This document shows positions 9,996 to 19,811 of a stretch of 64,000 bases of DNA, piece by piece (the first letter of the stretch is position 1; every line of letters starts with the position of its first letter). A program made the translations under genes and the position numbers. Where the stretch lies: contig NW_005195801.1 of the NCBI RefSeq assembly GCF_000372725.1, positions 451,352-515,351 of the forward strand, read 5' to 3'. Source of the DNA: Emiliania huxleyi CCMP1516. Its lineage: Eukaryota; Haptophyta; Isochrysidales; Noelaerhabdaceae. The notes beneath the pieces are model-generated. The model saw only the letters and a program-made list of their open reading frames with translations. It was not told where the DNA came from and did no database searches.

Positions 9996-12762
9996 CTAGC
10001 CCTCCCGGGACCGCTTCGCCGCAGTGCGCGCGGTCGGGCGAGGCAGCGGCCCGCGCCAGGACGAGTCGGACAGCTTCTCTTCGCACTCGTAGCCGTCGGC
10101 CGTGTAGCGCAGCGTGTGCGCCCGGCTCGCCTCGTCGAAGCGGAGCACCTCGGCCTTGTACCACGCGTCCTCCCCGTCCCAGTACACCTCGACCAGCCGC
10201 CCCACCAGCTCCTTCGCCCGCGACTTTGTCAGCGACGGCCCCTTCTCCGGCTGCCCCTGCGCCCTCTTCTCCGCCGCCTTCTTCTCCCTGCCCGCCGCGG
10301 CCGCCGCCTGCTCTCGGATCGAGGCGGTCTCTCAGCGGTACCTCGGCTGTATCTCCGCTGTATCTCGGCTGTATCTCGGCTGTATCTCGGTGGTATCTCG
10401 GCGGTGTCTCGGCGGTCTCCTGCGCCGCGTCGCCGCCGAGCTCGATCGCCACGGAGCGGCTCTTGCAAGGCACGCCTACAGAAAGAAAGAAATAAGACGG
10501 CCAGCCTCGGAGACGAGATGGGAGTCAGGGACATGCACATGCATACATGCACATGCACATGCATACATGCACAAGCATGTTGTAACATGTTGTGTGTGCA
10601 TGTGCATGTGCATGTGCATGTGCATGTGCATGTGCGTGTGCATGTGCATGTGCATGTGCATGTATGCATGTGCATGTGCATGTGCATGTATGCATGTGCA
10701 TGTGCATGTGCATGTGCGTGTGTATGTGTCCCCGCCCTGCAAGATCGTGTGCGTGAGGGATCTTCAACCCGTCCCCTCACCCCGGACCACTCCCCGACAC
10801 TAGAAGAGCGGCGCGAGATGGGGCTAACGCACGCCTGCCGGCGAGATGTACTTCCAATTCCCGCTCTTGCTGCCGCCAGCGTACATCTCGACCACCGTCC
10901 AGCCCGCCGCCGCCGCGCCGGCCCACAGCTTCGCGTCGACCGCGGTCGCCTCGAGCGCCACCAGCCCGCCCTCTGTCCGCCTCAGCTGCGCATCTCCCGG
11001 CAGCGAGGGTCGCTCCGCCGCCTTGCGCGCCTTGCCGCCGCCGCCGCCCTTCGCCACCGAAGGCCTCCCGCCGGCTCCGCCAGCCGCCGTCGACGCAGCC
11101 GCCGCCGCCGCCGCGTCGCCGGGTCTCGGAATGGCGCCTTTTGTCTGCAGCGCCTGAATGCGGCTGCGGATCGCCCCCCAGCTGCGCTTCATCGCCTTCT
11201 CGAGCGGCTCCTGGCCCTTGGTGCCGTGCCTCGCCACCAGCGCCGCGAGCTTGCGGTCGTCCTCCTCCGACCTGATCACGGCCAGAGGTGTGAAGAGGCG
11301 CTGCTCACAGCAGCCGCTCGCAGCTTGTCGTCCTCTGACCATGGGCGCGACGAGACGGTCAGCCGCATCGCCTAGTTAATTAATTCATGGGTCCTCTAAT
11401 TAATCAATCAATTAATTAACGAGACGGTCAGCCGCATCGCCTAGTTAATTAATTCATCGATGGGTCCTCTAATTAATCAATCAATTAGTTAACGAGACGG
11501 TCAGCCGCATCGCCTCTTTGAGCGTGTGCGTGTCGTCCTTGTCGTCGCGCGCCGAGGGCTTCTTCCGCGGCGGCTCCAGGCCTACAAAGAAACACAAAAC
11601 GTATATTTCTTTTTTCAGGTGGGCGGGCTTCTTCCGCGGCGGCTCCAGGCCTAAAACAAACACGTGCCGCCCGTGTTTCTTTTTTCAGGGGGGCGAGCTT
11701 CTTCCGCGGCGGCCCCAAGCCTAAGAAGAAACACGTGCCGCCCGTGTTTCGTTTCCGGGTCGGCAGGCTTCTTCCGCGGCGGCCCTAGGCCGAGGTCGAG
11801 TGGGCCGGACCTGTTCACAGCTCGACGGTGTGAACAGCGCCTGTTCACACCTCGAGGTGTGAACGAGGGTTGGCGGGCGTTTACCCGTCCGCGGGCGGCG
11901 GCGGCGGCAGCAGCCCGGGCGGCGGCGGGAAGGCGCTCCCAACGAGGCGAGGGGTGCCCTTGCGGCGCGCGGCGAGGTCGTCGACAACGGACTGCTGCGT
12001 GAGCGACTGGCGCTGCCGCTCCGACAGGAGGTAGCCCTCGATGTCGGACGCGTCGTCGCTCTCGCCTGTCACCAATTAATTAATCCGAGTTCATTAATTT
12101 ATTAAGGGACTCCTCGAGTCGGACGCGTCGTCGCTCTCGCCTGCGGCGTGCGACGCCACCGCGCCGCCGATCCGCGCCAGCAGCGCAGAGCGGGCGACGC
12201 GGTGCGAGTCTGACGTCTCCGGTGCATCGCCGACTTCCTCCTCGGTGCGCGAATACGCCACCGCCCGCCACAGCCGCCGGACCGCCGCAGCGCATAGAGG
12301 CGGCGGCAGCTTTCGCTGCGGCGCCTGGCCGCCCGCTGCGGCGCCGGCGGCGCAAGCGGCGCACGCGCGGTGTTCGTTGAGCGAGGCTGCAATCGCGTGC
12401 CAGTCGATCCGCCCCGTGTGCCGCGTGCAGACGTGCGCGTGCACCTCCCGCAGCAGCTGCAGCGCCTGCTCGAGCAGGCCGCACCCGTCGCTCTCGCCGG
12501 CGCCGTCGGCGTCGCCGCCGTCGGTGTCGGCGGCGCCCCGCGTCGCAGGCGTCGGGAGCGGCACCGGCTGTGTTGCGACGTTCGTCGGAAGCCGGTTCGA
12601 GAATGGGAGCAGGTACATCGAGTCGCAGATCAGATCGCCGCGGGCGGCGGGCGCGTCGTCCGAGTCGCTGGAAATCTCGCCGCCGCGCTGCGGACGGCGA
12701 GGCGGGTCTGGCCGACGGTCGGCCAGCCGCGCGATCTCCGCGGTGGTGCGCCGATCGCACAT
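9996..12762 (-). CDS. Chromatin-reader-type protein: Myb/SANT-like, MBD-like and Tudor-like domains
   Basis: Eight exons: 12762-12141, 12065-11885, 11810-11791 (20 nt), 11581-11514, 11371-11309, 11264-10835, 10475-10426 and 10328-9996, totalling 1767 nt (588 aa). The N-terminal part has an acidic SDSDD run and a WHAIAASLNEHR segment. Mid-protein are SRPWSEDDKL and DDRKLAALVARHG, then WGAIRSRIQAL (Myb/SANT-like). Residues about 440-490 read AGWTVVEMYAGGSKSGNWKY, then ISPAGVPCKSRSVAIELGG, close to the methyl-CpG-binding (MBD/TAM) pattern. The C-terminus has VEVYWDGEDAWYKAEVLRF (Tudor-like). The domains suggest nuclear reading of methylated DNA and histones; this is inferred from family resemblance. 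Six introns are GC-AG by this model. Divergent from GPN2. Confidence 0.65.
10531..10729 (+). repeat. (CATGTG)n/(TGCATG)n minisatellite inside intron 6
   Basis: Hexamer-type ACATGC/TGCATG repeats fill most of the 359-nt intron 10834-10476 of the chromatin-reader gene. They produce spurious Met-His open frames on both strands. Confidence 0.9.
11371..11535 (-). repeat. Tandem intron array 1 (exon edge copied three times)
   Basis: The exon-edge sequence starting GCGATGCGGCTGACC occurs three times, at about 11513, 11444 and 11371. The copies are separated by two similar AT-rich units (TAATTAATTGATTGATTA and GAGGACCCAT, ending AACTAG). The first copy gives a GC donor after AAAGAG. The last copy starts the downstream exon after CTAG. 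Spliced, the frame reads LKEAMRLTVSSRPWSEDD. Confidence 0.8.
11560..11790 (-). repeat. Tandem intron array 2 (exon edge copied four times)
   Basis: The exon edge starting GCCTGGAGCCGCCGCGG (variants GCCTAGGGCC and GCTTGGGGCC) occurs four times. The copies are separated by three related units containing AAAGAAACACGGGCGGCAC or a diverged form and ending in a TAG acceptor. Splicing from the first GC (11790) to the last AG (11582) restores LDLGLEPPRKKPSARDD in frame. Confidence 0.8.
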
Positions 12763-12976
12763 GGGAGCACCAAGATTGCGAAGCGCTTCGCGCCACGCTT
12801 CGCGCGCGAGTGATTTTTCTTCTTTTCTCACTTTGCGGAATATCTGGCTGTTGTAGGTATGTTGCGGAAGCCGCGAGAAGTTAATTCTTTTGTCGGGCAA
12901 AAGGTGCTCGCGGCGACGAGTTCGCGCGCCGTTTGCCGTTGCTCCGGCTCGGCCGCTTCTCTGCCTGCCAGACCAG
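12763..12976. promoter_or_regulatory. Short bidirectional promoter region
   Basis: 214 bp separate the start codons of the chromatin-reader gene (-) and GPN2 (+). No defined motif seen; regulation in common is inferred only from the arrangement. Confidence 0.4.
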
Positions 12977-14940
12977 ATGGTCTTCGGGCAGGTCGTCATC
13001 GGCCCGCCCGGCTCCGGCAAGTCGACCTACTGCGAGGGCATGCGCCAGTACCTCGAGGCGACGGGCCGCAGCGTCAGCGTGGTCAACCTGGACCCCGCGA
13101 ACGACCTGCTGCCGTACGAGCCGGCCGCCGACATCCGCGAGCTTGTGAGCGTGGAGGGCGCCGCGTCGGCGTGCGGCCTCGGCCCGAACGGCGCGCTGGT
13201 GTACTGCCTCGAGTACCTCGAGGCGAACCTCGACTGGCTCGAGGGCGCGCTGAGCCGCGCCGGCTCAGCGTCGTACGTGCTGCTCGACCTGCCGGGGCAG
13301 GTGGAGCTGTACACGCACTACCCAGTCGTCCGCAACGTGCTGCAGGGGCTTCAGCGGCGCGGCCACCGCCTGTGCTGCGTGCACCTCGTCGACGCGCACC
13401 ATCGTAGAAGCGGAATACGTGATCATGTCTCCCGACCAGCGCCCGAGAGGACACGTGCTCCGCTGCATGCAGCCGTATTCGGCTGTACTCACTGTACGCA
13501 GGCCGCTCGTACTCACCCGGTACTCTGAAGACACGGCACAACACTGCATTCCCGCCCTGACGTCGGTGCTCCAGACCGTAGGCAGAAAGAAAGACAGAAA
13601 ACAGACAACCCGAGGGAGGGGGATGGGAGGACGGCACGCCTCCACCACACAGGGATGTTAAGGAGAGGAGTGTGGTGCTAGCCGTCGCCCACCCTTGGGC
13701 GTCTGCCTCTTCCTATCTCTCCTCGCAGTCTCTCGCCGATTCTCGCAGCGACAGACCGCAGGCGCACCACTGCTCCGACGCAGAGAAGTTCTTGTAGGCG
13801 CACCACTGCTCCGACGCAGAGAAGTTCTTGTCGGTGCTGCTGGTCACGCTGTCAACCATGGTGCAGCTCGAGATGCCGCAGGTGAACCTGCTCTCCAAGC
13901 TGGACTTGGTCGAGGCGTACGGCCCGCTCCCCTAGAAACGGATACGTATTCTTGTATCCCAACCAGCGCTCGAGAGGACACTATTCTCAGCCGTATTCAT
14001 CCGCATTCCGCTGTATTTACTGTACTCCTATCCGTTGTCTTCACGCGGTGCTCTCAATACGCTGCGTAATACCGTATTCCCGCCCTGAAGTTGGCGTATT
14101 CAGCACGTAGGCCCGCTCCCCTTCAACCTCGACTTCTACACCGACGTGCTCGAGCCGGCTAGGAAGTGTCTCGGAAGTGTCTTGGAAGTGTCTCGGAAGA
14201 GTCTAGGAAGTGTCTAGGAAGTGTCTATAGGCTTCTGCCCCACCTGCAGGCTGCCGCTTATCCGCCGCCAGCGGCGACAGCGGGGCCGGCCGACAGCGGC
14301 GAAGCGGCGGCGCCGAGGCGGCGTGGGCTGGAGGGCTTCGCGGCGCGCCACTTGAAGCTGTCTGCCGCGATCTGCGAGCTGGTCGAGGACTTTGGCTTGG
14401 TGGGCTTCGGCGCGGTGGCGGTGGATGACTCGGAGACGATGGCGCGTGCGCTGCGCTCGATCGACAAGGCGAACGGCTACTGCTTTGGTGCGACCGAGGG
14501 GGCGCCCGAGGGCGTCTTCGGCTGCGCGGCGTCCGACCTCGACGGGGGACGACGAGAACAAGAAAAAGAAACGCCGACAGGGAGAGAGCTGTGAACAGGC
14601 GGCCGACCTCGAGTGGGACGACGAGCGCGTCGGCTCTCTGCAGGAGCGGTTCATGGGGGGAGGCGGCGGAGGAGGCGGAGGAGGCGGAGGCGACGACGGC
14701 GACGACGGCGACGGCGGCGACGGCGACGGCGGAGGCGGCGGAGGCGGAGGCGGCGGAGGCGGCGGCGGCGATGGCTTCGGTGGTGGAGGCGGCGGAGGCG
14801 GTGGAGGCGGGCGGGCGATGGCGCCCGAGGAGAGGCACATGACTGAGGAGGACTTGTTGCGCGAATTCTTGCCTCCCGGCCACCGGAAGCTGCGGCGGGC
14901 CGGGCTGGGCGGCGACGGCGGCGGCGGGCCATTGGGGTGA
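12977..14940 (+). CDS. GPN2: GPN-loop GTPase 2
   Basis: GPN-loop GTPases assist assembly and nuclear import of RNA polymerase II. Exons: 12977-13393, 13798-13921, 14111-about 14160, about 14231-14525 and 14599-14940. Seen: P-loop GPPGSGKSTYCEGM, VVNLDPANDLLPYEP, the GPN loop in LGPNGALVYCLEYLEANLDW, DLPGQVELYTHYP, NLLSKLDLVEAYGPLP and SIDKANGYCFGA. The C-terminus has a Gly-rich tract and ERHMTEEDLLREFLPPGHRK. Introns 1, 2 and 4 are GC-AG, each between direct repeats. Intron 3 (a run of about 11-bp GGAAGTGTCTC units) does not resolve to a standard donor: 71 nt must be lost, so the assembly or splice site there is uncertain. Confidence 0.9.
13394..13797 (+). repeat. Introner family 1, copy in GPN2 intron 1, with nested repeat R3
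   Basis: GC donor at GCGCACCA (13394); the downstream exon also begins GCGCACCA. The family-1 core lies at about 13428-13580 (CCAGCGCCCGAGAGGACAC and CATTCCCGCCCTGA). Dispersed repeat R3 (13583-13750) is inserted after it. The first 36 bp after an AG at 13761 are duplicated; only the second acceptor (13797) avoids an in-frame TAG. Confidence 0.8.
13922..14110 (+). repeat. Introner family 1, copy in GPN2 intron 2
   Basis: 189-nt GC-AG intron. It begins GCCCGCTCCCCT, and the next exon also begins GCCCGCTCCCCT. It shares CCAGCGCTCGAGAGGACAC, CCGCATTCCGCTGTA, CGCGGTGCTCT and GTATTCCCGCCCTGA with the other two family-1 introns. Confidence 0.85.
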
Positions 14941-16885
14941 TTGAGAGAGCACAACGTGTCTAGCACCTCTTCTGGACAGGCCTCTACGGACACTCGACGT
15001 GCTAGGGCCGGCTCGCGTCATTGAACTATGTTTTGGACCATTTTCAATTTCTCACTTTGAGGAATGAGGTCTTTGGACTTTTTGCGAGGATTTGCGACTT
15101 TTGAGGTTACGGTAGTTGTATGCCACCGCCACCGCCGCCACCGCCTCCGCCTCCTCCACCCTCGACACCTCCGCTTTCGCCGCCGTCGCCTCCGGCCCCT
15201 CCGTCGGGCCACCAGTGCCCCCTCTCCGCAGTGCTCGAACTTTACCGGGGTATGTAAATGAGACCGGTGTTTATGTGGTGAATGGTGATATTTTGTTTTT
15301 GATTAACTTTGAAGTGGTTTTGGTATAGTGGTATGCGAAAGTGGTATGCGGAGTGTTGATTAGTGTGTAGCGGCTGTGGGTGTGGTCCCAGGAGGGGAAG
15401 CCATGCAAAAGTGCGGGTATTACCCTACCCGGGTATACCCGGATTTTTGCAGGTATACCCGCAAAATACCGGGCACATTTTGCCGATTTCGCCGATTTAG
15501 CCACAAAAATGCACTCGGACTCGCTTTGGTTTCCGTGAGGCAGGTAGGGTATGGGATATCCCAGGGACTCGACCACCTCACCACAGAAGAGGCGACGGCT
15601 CGCGCGCGGGAGATTAAGTTTGTCCAGGCCTCGCAAGCTGGCACATCGACTACCTAAGGGCTTAAAGGCATCACACTACAAGGAACGCGGCTGAGCTGAC
15701 TCCCTGTAGGGGGCGCCTCGGTGAACCAGGGACTAGGATCTCGCGCAGACGACACAGGGCGTGCTGCGCCCCGCGCGATCCCTGGCACAGAGGAGGCTGG
15801 GCCGCTGAACTTAGGATGCCTGCGGAAGGCTGGCGAGAGCCGGCGACCCACACCCGCAACTCATATTTATCACAACAAGCCATTATGCCCCAACAGGCCC
15901 CACCACCCCACCCCTAGGCAATGTAGCGCACATGTCTAGTCCGGAGAGGACGGGGGGGGGGGGGGGTAGGGGATAGCACTGTGCCGAGTATAATTTTGGA
16001 TTAAAGCAATTTTTTGCAAGAGGGAAAGTAGTTAGGAACAGCCTAACAAGCACAAGCAAGCACGTGCTCCAAGCAAGTGCTCCAAGCAAGTGCTCCAAGT
16101 GCTCCAAGTGCTCCTTCGTTGTAGTCTTATAGCCCTGCGACCGCGCGCACCCCCCAGGGCTAGGGCTACGTAGCCCGCAACCCGATCCCGAGCGCATCCG
16201 GCCCGCTAGGTGCCAGGGTGCGCTTCTCTTAGGACGTTAGCTCCCCGCGGCCCTGGATTCATACATACATACCTCGATATAGGCTCTAGATGAGGCTGCC
16301 AATCGCACTTCAAGATTAGTGCTCCAAGTGCTCATATTGTGCGCTTCTTAGCTCCCCGGCCATGGGGATGTGAGGTTACCAACCGCACTCCAAAGTGCTC
16401 CCCAAGATAGTATAGTCATATCGTGGGTTCGTGGCAGGAGGACGTGGGGGGGGCCCGGGGACGTGGCCGGCTGTCCCTGGTGTCTGGGCGTTAGATCCGC
16501 GTGTACACGGAGAGGGGGCGTTCCGCCGCTAGCTAGGGAGGGGGAAAAGGGGCCAACGCAAAGTGCTGGGGACCCTCTGTTTTCCTTTTTGTTTTCCGGA
16601 AAACCTTATACAGGCCAAAAGGTAAGGTAAGGTAAACTTCTCCACACACACGAGGTGGTGGGGCAAGGGGGGGCAACCCTCGCCACGCGTCTCCACGTCT
16701 AACGACAGGAGCCCCACGGCATTTAAAGTGCAAGGCCCGGTGCGCGTGGGTGGCGAGTTCGCGCTGCGCTAGGCTCACAGATGCGAGTGCGCTGCGATAG
16801 AAGAAAAAAACAGGGTCGAAACGACAACCGAAGGGAGGACTGTGTAGTGTAATCATGTGTCAAGAGGCTCAGAGCGAGTGCTGCC
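14941..16885. other. Repeat-rich intergenic region
   Basis: Contents: a proline-codon run (15120-15225); a GGTATACCC-type palindromic cluster (15405-15480) resembling 25665-25735; a G-run at 15950-15967; AGTGCTCC-type tandem units (16050-16115); an inverted R2 copy (16337-16401); and R1 copy 2 (16620-16752). I see no supported gene; the short ORFs do not continue into recognisable exons. Confidence 0.6.
16620..16752 (+). repeat. Dispersed repeat R1 (copy 2)
   Basis: Near-identical to 3996-4130, including the GGTAA repeats at its start. It has a small insertion (gccacgc) relative to copy 1. Confidence 0.8.
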
Positions 16886-17335
16886 ATGCTGCTGCTGCTG
16901 CTGCTGCTGCTGCGCTGCTGCTGCTGCGTGCTGGCCTGCTGCTGCTGCGCGGCGAGCGCCGTCGCCGAGGCGGGCCTCGGCGGAGAGCGCGACAATGCGG
17001 CCTTTTCCGCGACCCGCACAAAGAAGAGGCGCCCTCCGTCCGCCTCGACCTGCCACCGGCTTGCGTCGACCGACCCGGCCGCGTGCCACAGATCCCCCCT
17101 ACCGCCGCGCGCGCCTGCGGCGTGCGCGCCAGCGCCGCCACGCTGCAGGTGCAGCGCTCGGCGCTGCCGGCCCGCCGCGCGCCACCCGGTTGGAGGGCAT
17201 GTGTTTGAGTATTTTACAACAAGAAAACACGCGGTCTCTCGCCGCACCGTCTCTCGGGTCTCTCCACGACTAGGTCCAGCCCTGGGTGGCGCAGGTTGTG
17301 ACATTTGGCGATTCCGCGACTTACTGGGCCCCTGA
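16886..17335 (+). CDS. Doubtful ORF with signal-peptide-like (CTG)n start
   Basis: Starts at ATG 16886 with a Leu/Cys run encoded by a CTG microsatellite (about 16886-16950). It then becomes Arg/Pro/Ala-rich without recognisable domains. The minus strand is also open over the same bases (Gln/Ser runs). I include it because an ATG precedes a hydrophobic leader, but the leader may simply be repeat translation. Confidence 0.15.
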   Translation: MLLLLLLLLRCCCCVLACCCCAASAVAEAGLGGERDNAAFSATRTKKRRPPSASTCHRLASTDPAACHRSPLPPRAPAACAPAPPRCRCSARRCRPAARHPVGGHVFEYFTTRKHAVSRRTVSRVSPRLGPALGGAGCDIWRFRDLLGP

Positions 17336-17474
17336 GCCGCTACCCGTGTGCGATTTTTTGTGGCCCGGACATGATACTGATAGTAAACGGGTCAGAACCG
17401 GCCAAACACAGGCTACAGCCCCACACACGCGCCCGCCATAGCTCCTGGAGAGCATGCGCGAGTGACGCGCTGCA

Positions 17475-17720
17475 AGCCGCGAGAGTGGCATCAGAGGCAG
17501 GAACGACGTGCTCTTGCTGCACCTCGCAGCTGCACCAAGTGTGCTCGCAGTGTATGCCACGGCCACTGCCTGCGGCATTGCTCTCGTGCAGCTAGGCGAT
17601 GCAGGTCCATCAGCAGGGCTCATCCAATGCGAGCGCACATTGTGCGTAGCCGCGGGCAGGTGGCAGTGCACAGCCGCACACCGGCTCTGGCGGCTCGTAT
17701 GCCCCCGGCAGTGCTGCTAG
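17475..17720 (+). pseudogene. Possible retroelement RNase H relic
   Basis: The plus frame reads AAPSVLAVYATATACGIALV, then CERTLCVAAGRWQCTAAHRL. The spacing loosely matches the RNase H segment after Ty3/gypsy-type reverse transcriptases (A-PVL--D-S--GIG-VL, then E--Y-T--RE). The key acidic residue would be Y. Weak. Confidence 0.25.
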
Positions 17721-17882
17721 TCATCAACTTGCGTATTAGGGCCGCAGCAGACTGCTGCTGTGGCAGCAGCAGCAGCCTGCTGCTGCCTGATTCAGTCAAG
17801 CCAGCGGTGCAGCGAGGCGTGCAGAATTCGCGCGGTTTGGTACCTCCTGAGGCTGAGCGCGTTCAGACTCGGTGACCGGAGT

Positions 17883-17925
17883 TGGATGGTCCGATGGAGC
17901 TCGGCGAGCTCCATCGGACCATCCA
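17883..17925. repeat. Perfect 20-bp palindrome with 3-nt loop
   Basis: Two 20-bp arms around GGC, each containing gatggagctc or its complement. It would extrude as a cruciform or RNA hairpin. No coding sequence spans it. Confidence 0.85.
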
Positions 17926-19320
17926 TGGCCGGACGGCGGAGCGTGAGGTGGCGAGCGGAGAGATGTACCGCAAGACCAAAAAAACACGGATCTGTCATCT
18001 GACGATTGTCATCCTGGTGCCGCTGCTTGGCCGCCGCGCTCGCACTCGCTCCGCTCGATGCCATCGTGAGGCTGCAACGGTCTGCGAGCTCCTTTCGCCC
18101 AGCGGGTCCACCACAGAGTTCTCCCAGTCATGTGCCCAAATGCGCCCGCCGTTTTTCGTCATACCCCCCCCCCTGGAAACCCGCCGACTTTGATTGGGTC
18201 CGGTTCAACCTCACTCTCATCTTTATACTTACAGATACAAAACGTCAGATCTGCGCCACCCAGGGCTGGACCTAGTCCCACTCTCGCGCGCTTGCTGGGT
18301 TGCTCACTTGGTTGCTCTCACCTCTGGAGACCTGAGACCTCTCTCTCGCCGCACCGTGCGGCTCCCGCACACACGCCACGGCTCACGCTCTCCAGTGATA
18401 ACAGTGGCAGCGGCGCAGCGCGCGCGCGGCGCGCGCGACGGAGGGGCGGAGCAGCGACCGCTGGCGCGGTGTCGCTGCTCCGTCTGTCAGCCAGAGACGC
18501 GCGCTCTGCCGCTCCACGCCCGGCTGCTCCCTTGCCCCGTCACCCGCCGCGCCCTCGCCCGGCCGCCTCACCGCGCACGGAGCGCTCGGCTGCTCGCCGC
18601 CGCCGCCGCGCGTCCCGCGCCGCCACGCTTGCCCCCACCTTGCCTGACGCGCGAGGAGAGGTAGGAGGTGCTTGCCGCGGCCGGCGAGCACTCCCGCGCC
18701 TGCGGAGGGGCAAGGCCTGAGGGCGGGCGGGCGGGCGGGCGGGCGCGGGTGGATAAACGCTGCGCCGCCCCCGCACAAGCGACACTGGCCGCGGCTCGCC
18801 GCCACGCGCCGGCTCGGAAGAGGGGCTGTCGACGGCACAGCAGCGGCACGCCTCGGCGCTCGAGCCGCCTACAACCCCCCACCTCGACGTGACGGCCGTT
18901 CCCAGGGCCGGCCGGTGCGCGCCCGACCCACGCCCCCTCTCGCACCCCCCCGACCCCCCTGCGCGGCGCACCCGTCCGCTGTGCGCCGGCTCGAGCGCCT
19001 ATTGCCAAATCGCGACGTTTGAGCGCAGCGCACGCGTCCCACACGTCACGCGCGCGCAGGAGAACGTGCGGCACAGCAGTAGCGTGTACTCGCTGAGGGC
19101 ATCGCGCCGAAAACCCCGCGCATTCCGCCCCAGCAGAGGCTGCAGCCTCTGCACAAGCTACACCACTGTAAGAATGGTGAGTACTTGGGGTTGAGTGGGC
19201 TTGCTTGCTCCCTCAGCCGGGAGCAAAAATGCAAGAAGCCGGGAGCAAAAATGCAAGAAAATTGTCAACATTTTGCGACACCATCATGCCCATAACCAGG
19301 CCGGCGTAGGCTAGCCCGCC
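17926..19320. other. GC-rich stretch without a supported gene
   Basis: All six frames are largely open at 18350-19070 because of composition (Arg/Ala/Pro codons), without domains or consistent splicing. It contains a GGGC run at 18720-18745. Two 17-bp copies of 'ccgggagcaaaaatgcaag' lie at about 19217-19258. Confidence 0.5.
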
Positions 19321-19510
19321 ACGATGCGCCGCGCGCGAGAGCGCCTCCGCATCGCAGCGCGCGCGCCGACGTGCGCGCCGGCGACGGCAAACACGTTCGA
19401 GAGCCAGAGGGACGCGAGCACCGACGAGGCCAGCGACGCTCCTGCGGCGGCGCCGACCCACACATGCATCAGGAGCCGGCGGAATCTTGCCGGAATGTGG
19501 CCGCAGCACT
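19321..19510 (-). CDS. Possible exon of a small membrane protein
   Basis: The minus frame reads HIPARFRRLLMHVWVGAAAG, then ASLASSVLASLWLSNVFAVA and a basic tail RRRSRARRIVAG, then TAG. Removing a GC-started intron at GCTAGCC could extend it. The helix is plausible but no family is recognised and no partner exon is certain. Confidence 0.3.
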
Positions 19511-19811
19511 AGCCTCCGGCGGGCCTCCGGCGGACGCCTGGCGGCGTGGCGCTGCGCGCCGGCCTGCGGCCCAGGACCTATTTGACCGCTCGCTAACTAT
19601 CTGACCGCTCCGAATTCCTTGGTTGGCCCTCGCAGCTGTGATACAAAAGTGGGGACGCGCGTGGCGGCGCGCCCCCAAAAAGTCCTGCAGCCGAAGTGCA
19701 CCCAAGTGCTGCTGCCTGGGAGACCCGTGTTATGGCCCTGCGAACGCGCACCCCCAGGGCTAGGGCTCTCTAGCCCGTAACCCGATGCCAATCGTCCGGC
19801 CTCTGCCCTCT

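Noticed and set aside
10116..11375. 419-aa plus-strand ORF rich in Met-His
   Set aside because: It lies antisense to the chromatin-reader gene, crosses its introns and is driven by the TGCATG repeat; no domain.
11371..11790. CRISPR-like regularly spaced repeats
   Set aside because: The repeats are copies of an exon edge inside a nuclear gene, units are 60-75 bp and related to each other, and splicing explains them.
14203..15021. Long minus-strand Pro/Ala ORFs opposite GPN2
   Set aside because: Antisense shadows of a glycine-codon tract; GPN2 is clearly coded on the plus strand.
15660..15860. Possible rRNA or snRNA fragment
   Set aside because: The stretch looks structured and GC-balanced, but I could not match it to any RNA family by eye.
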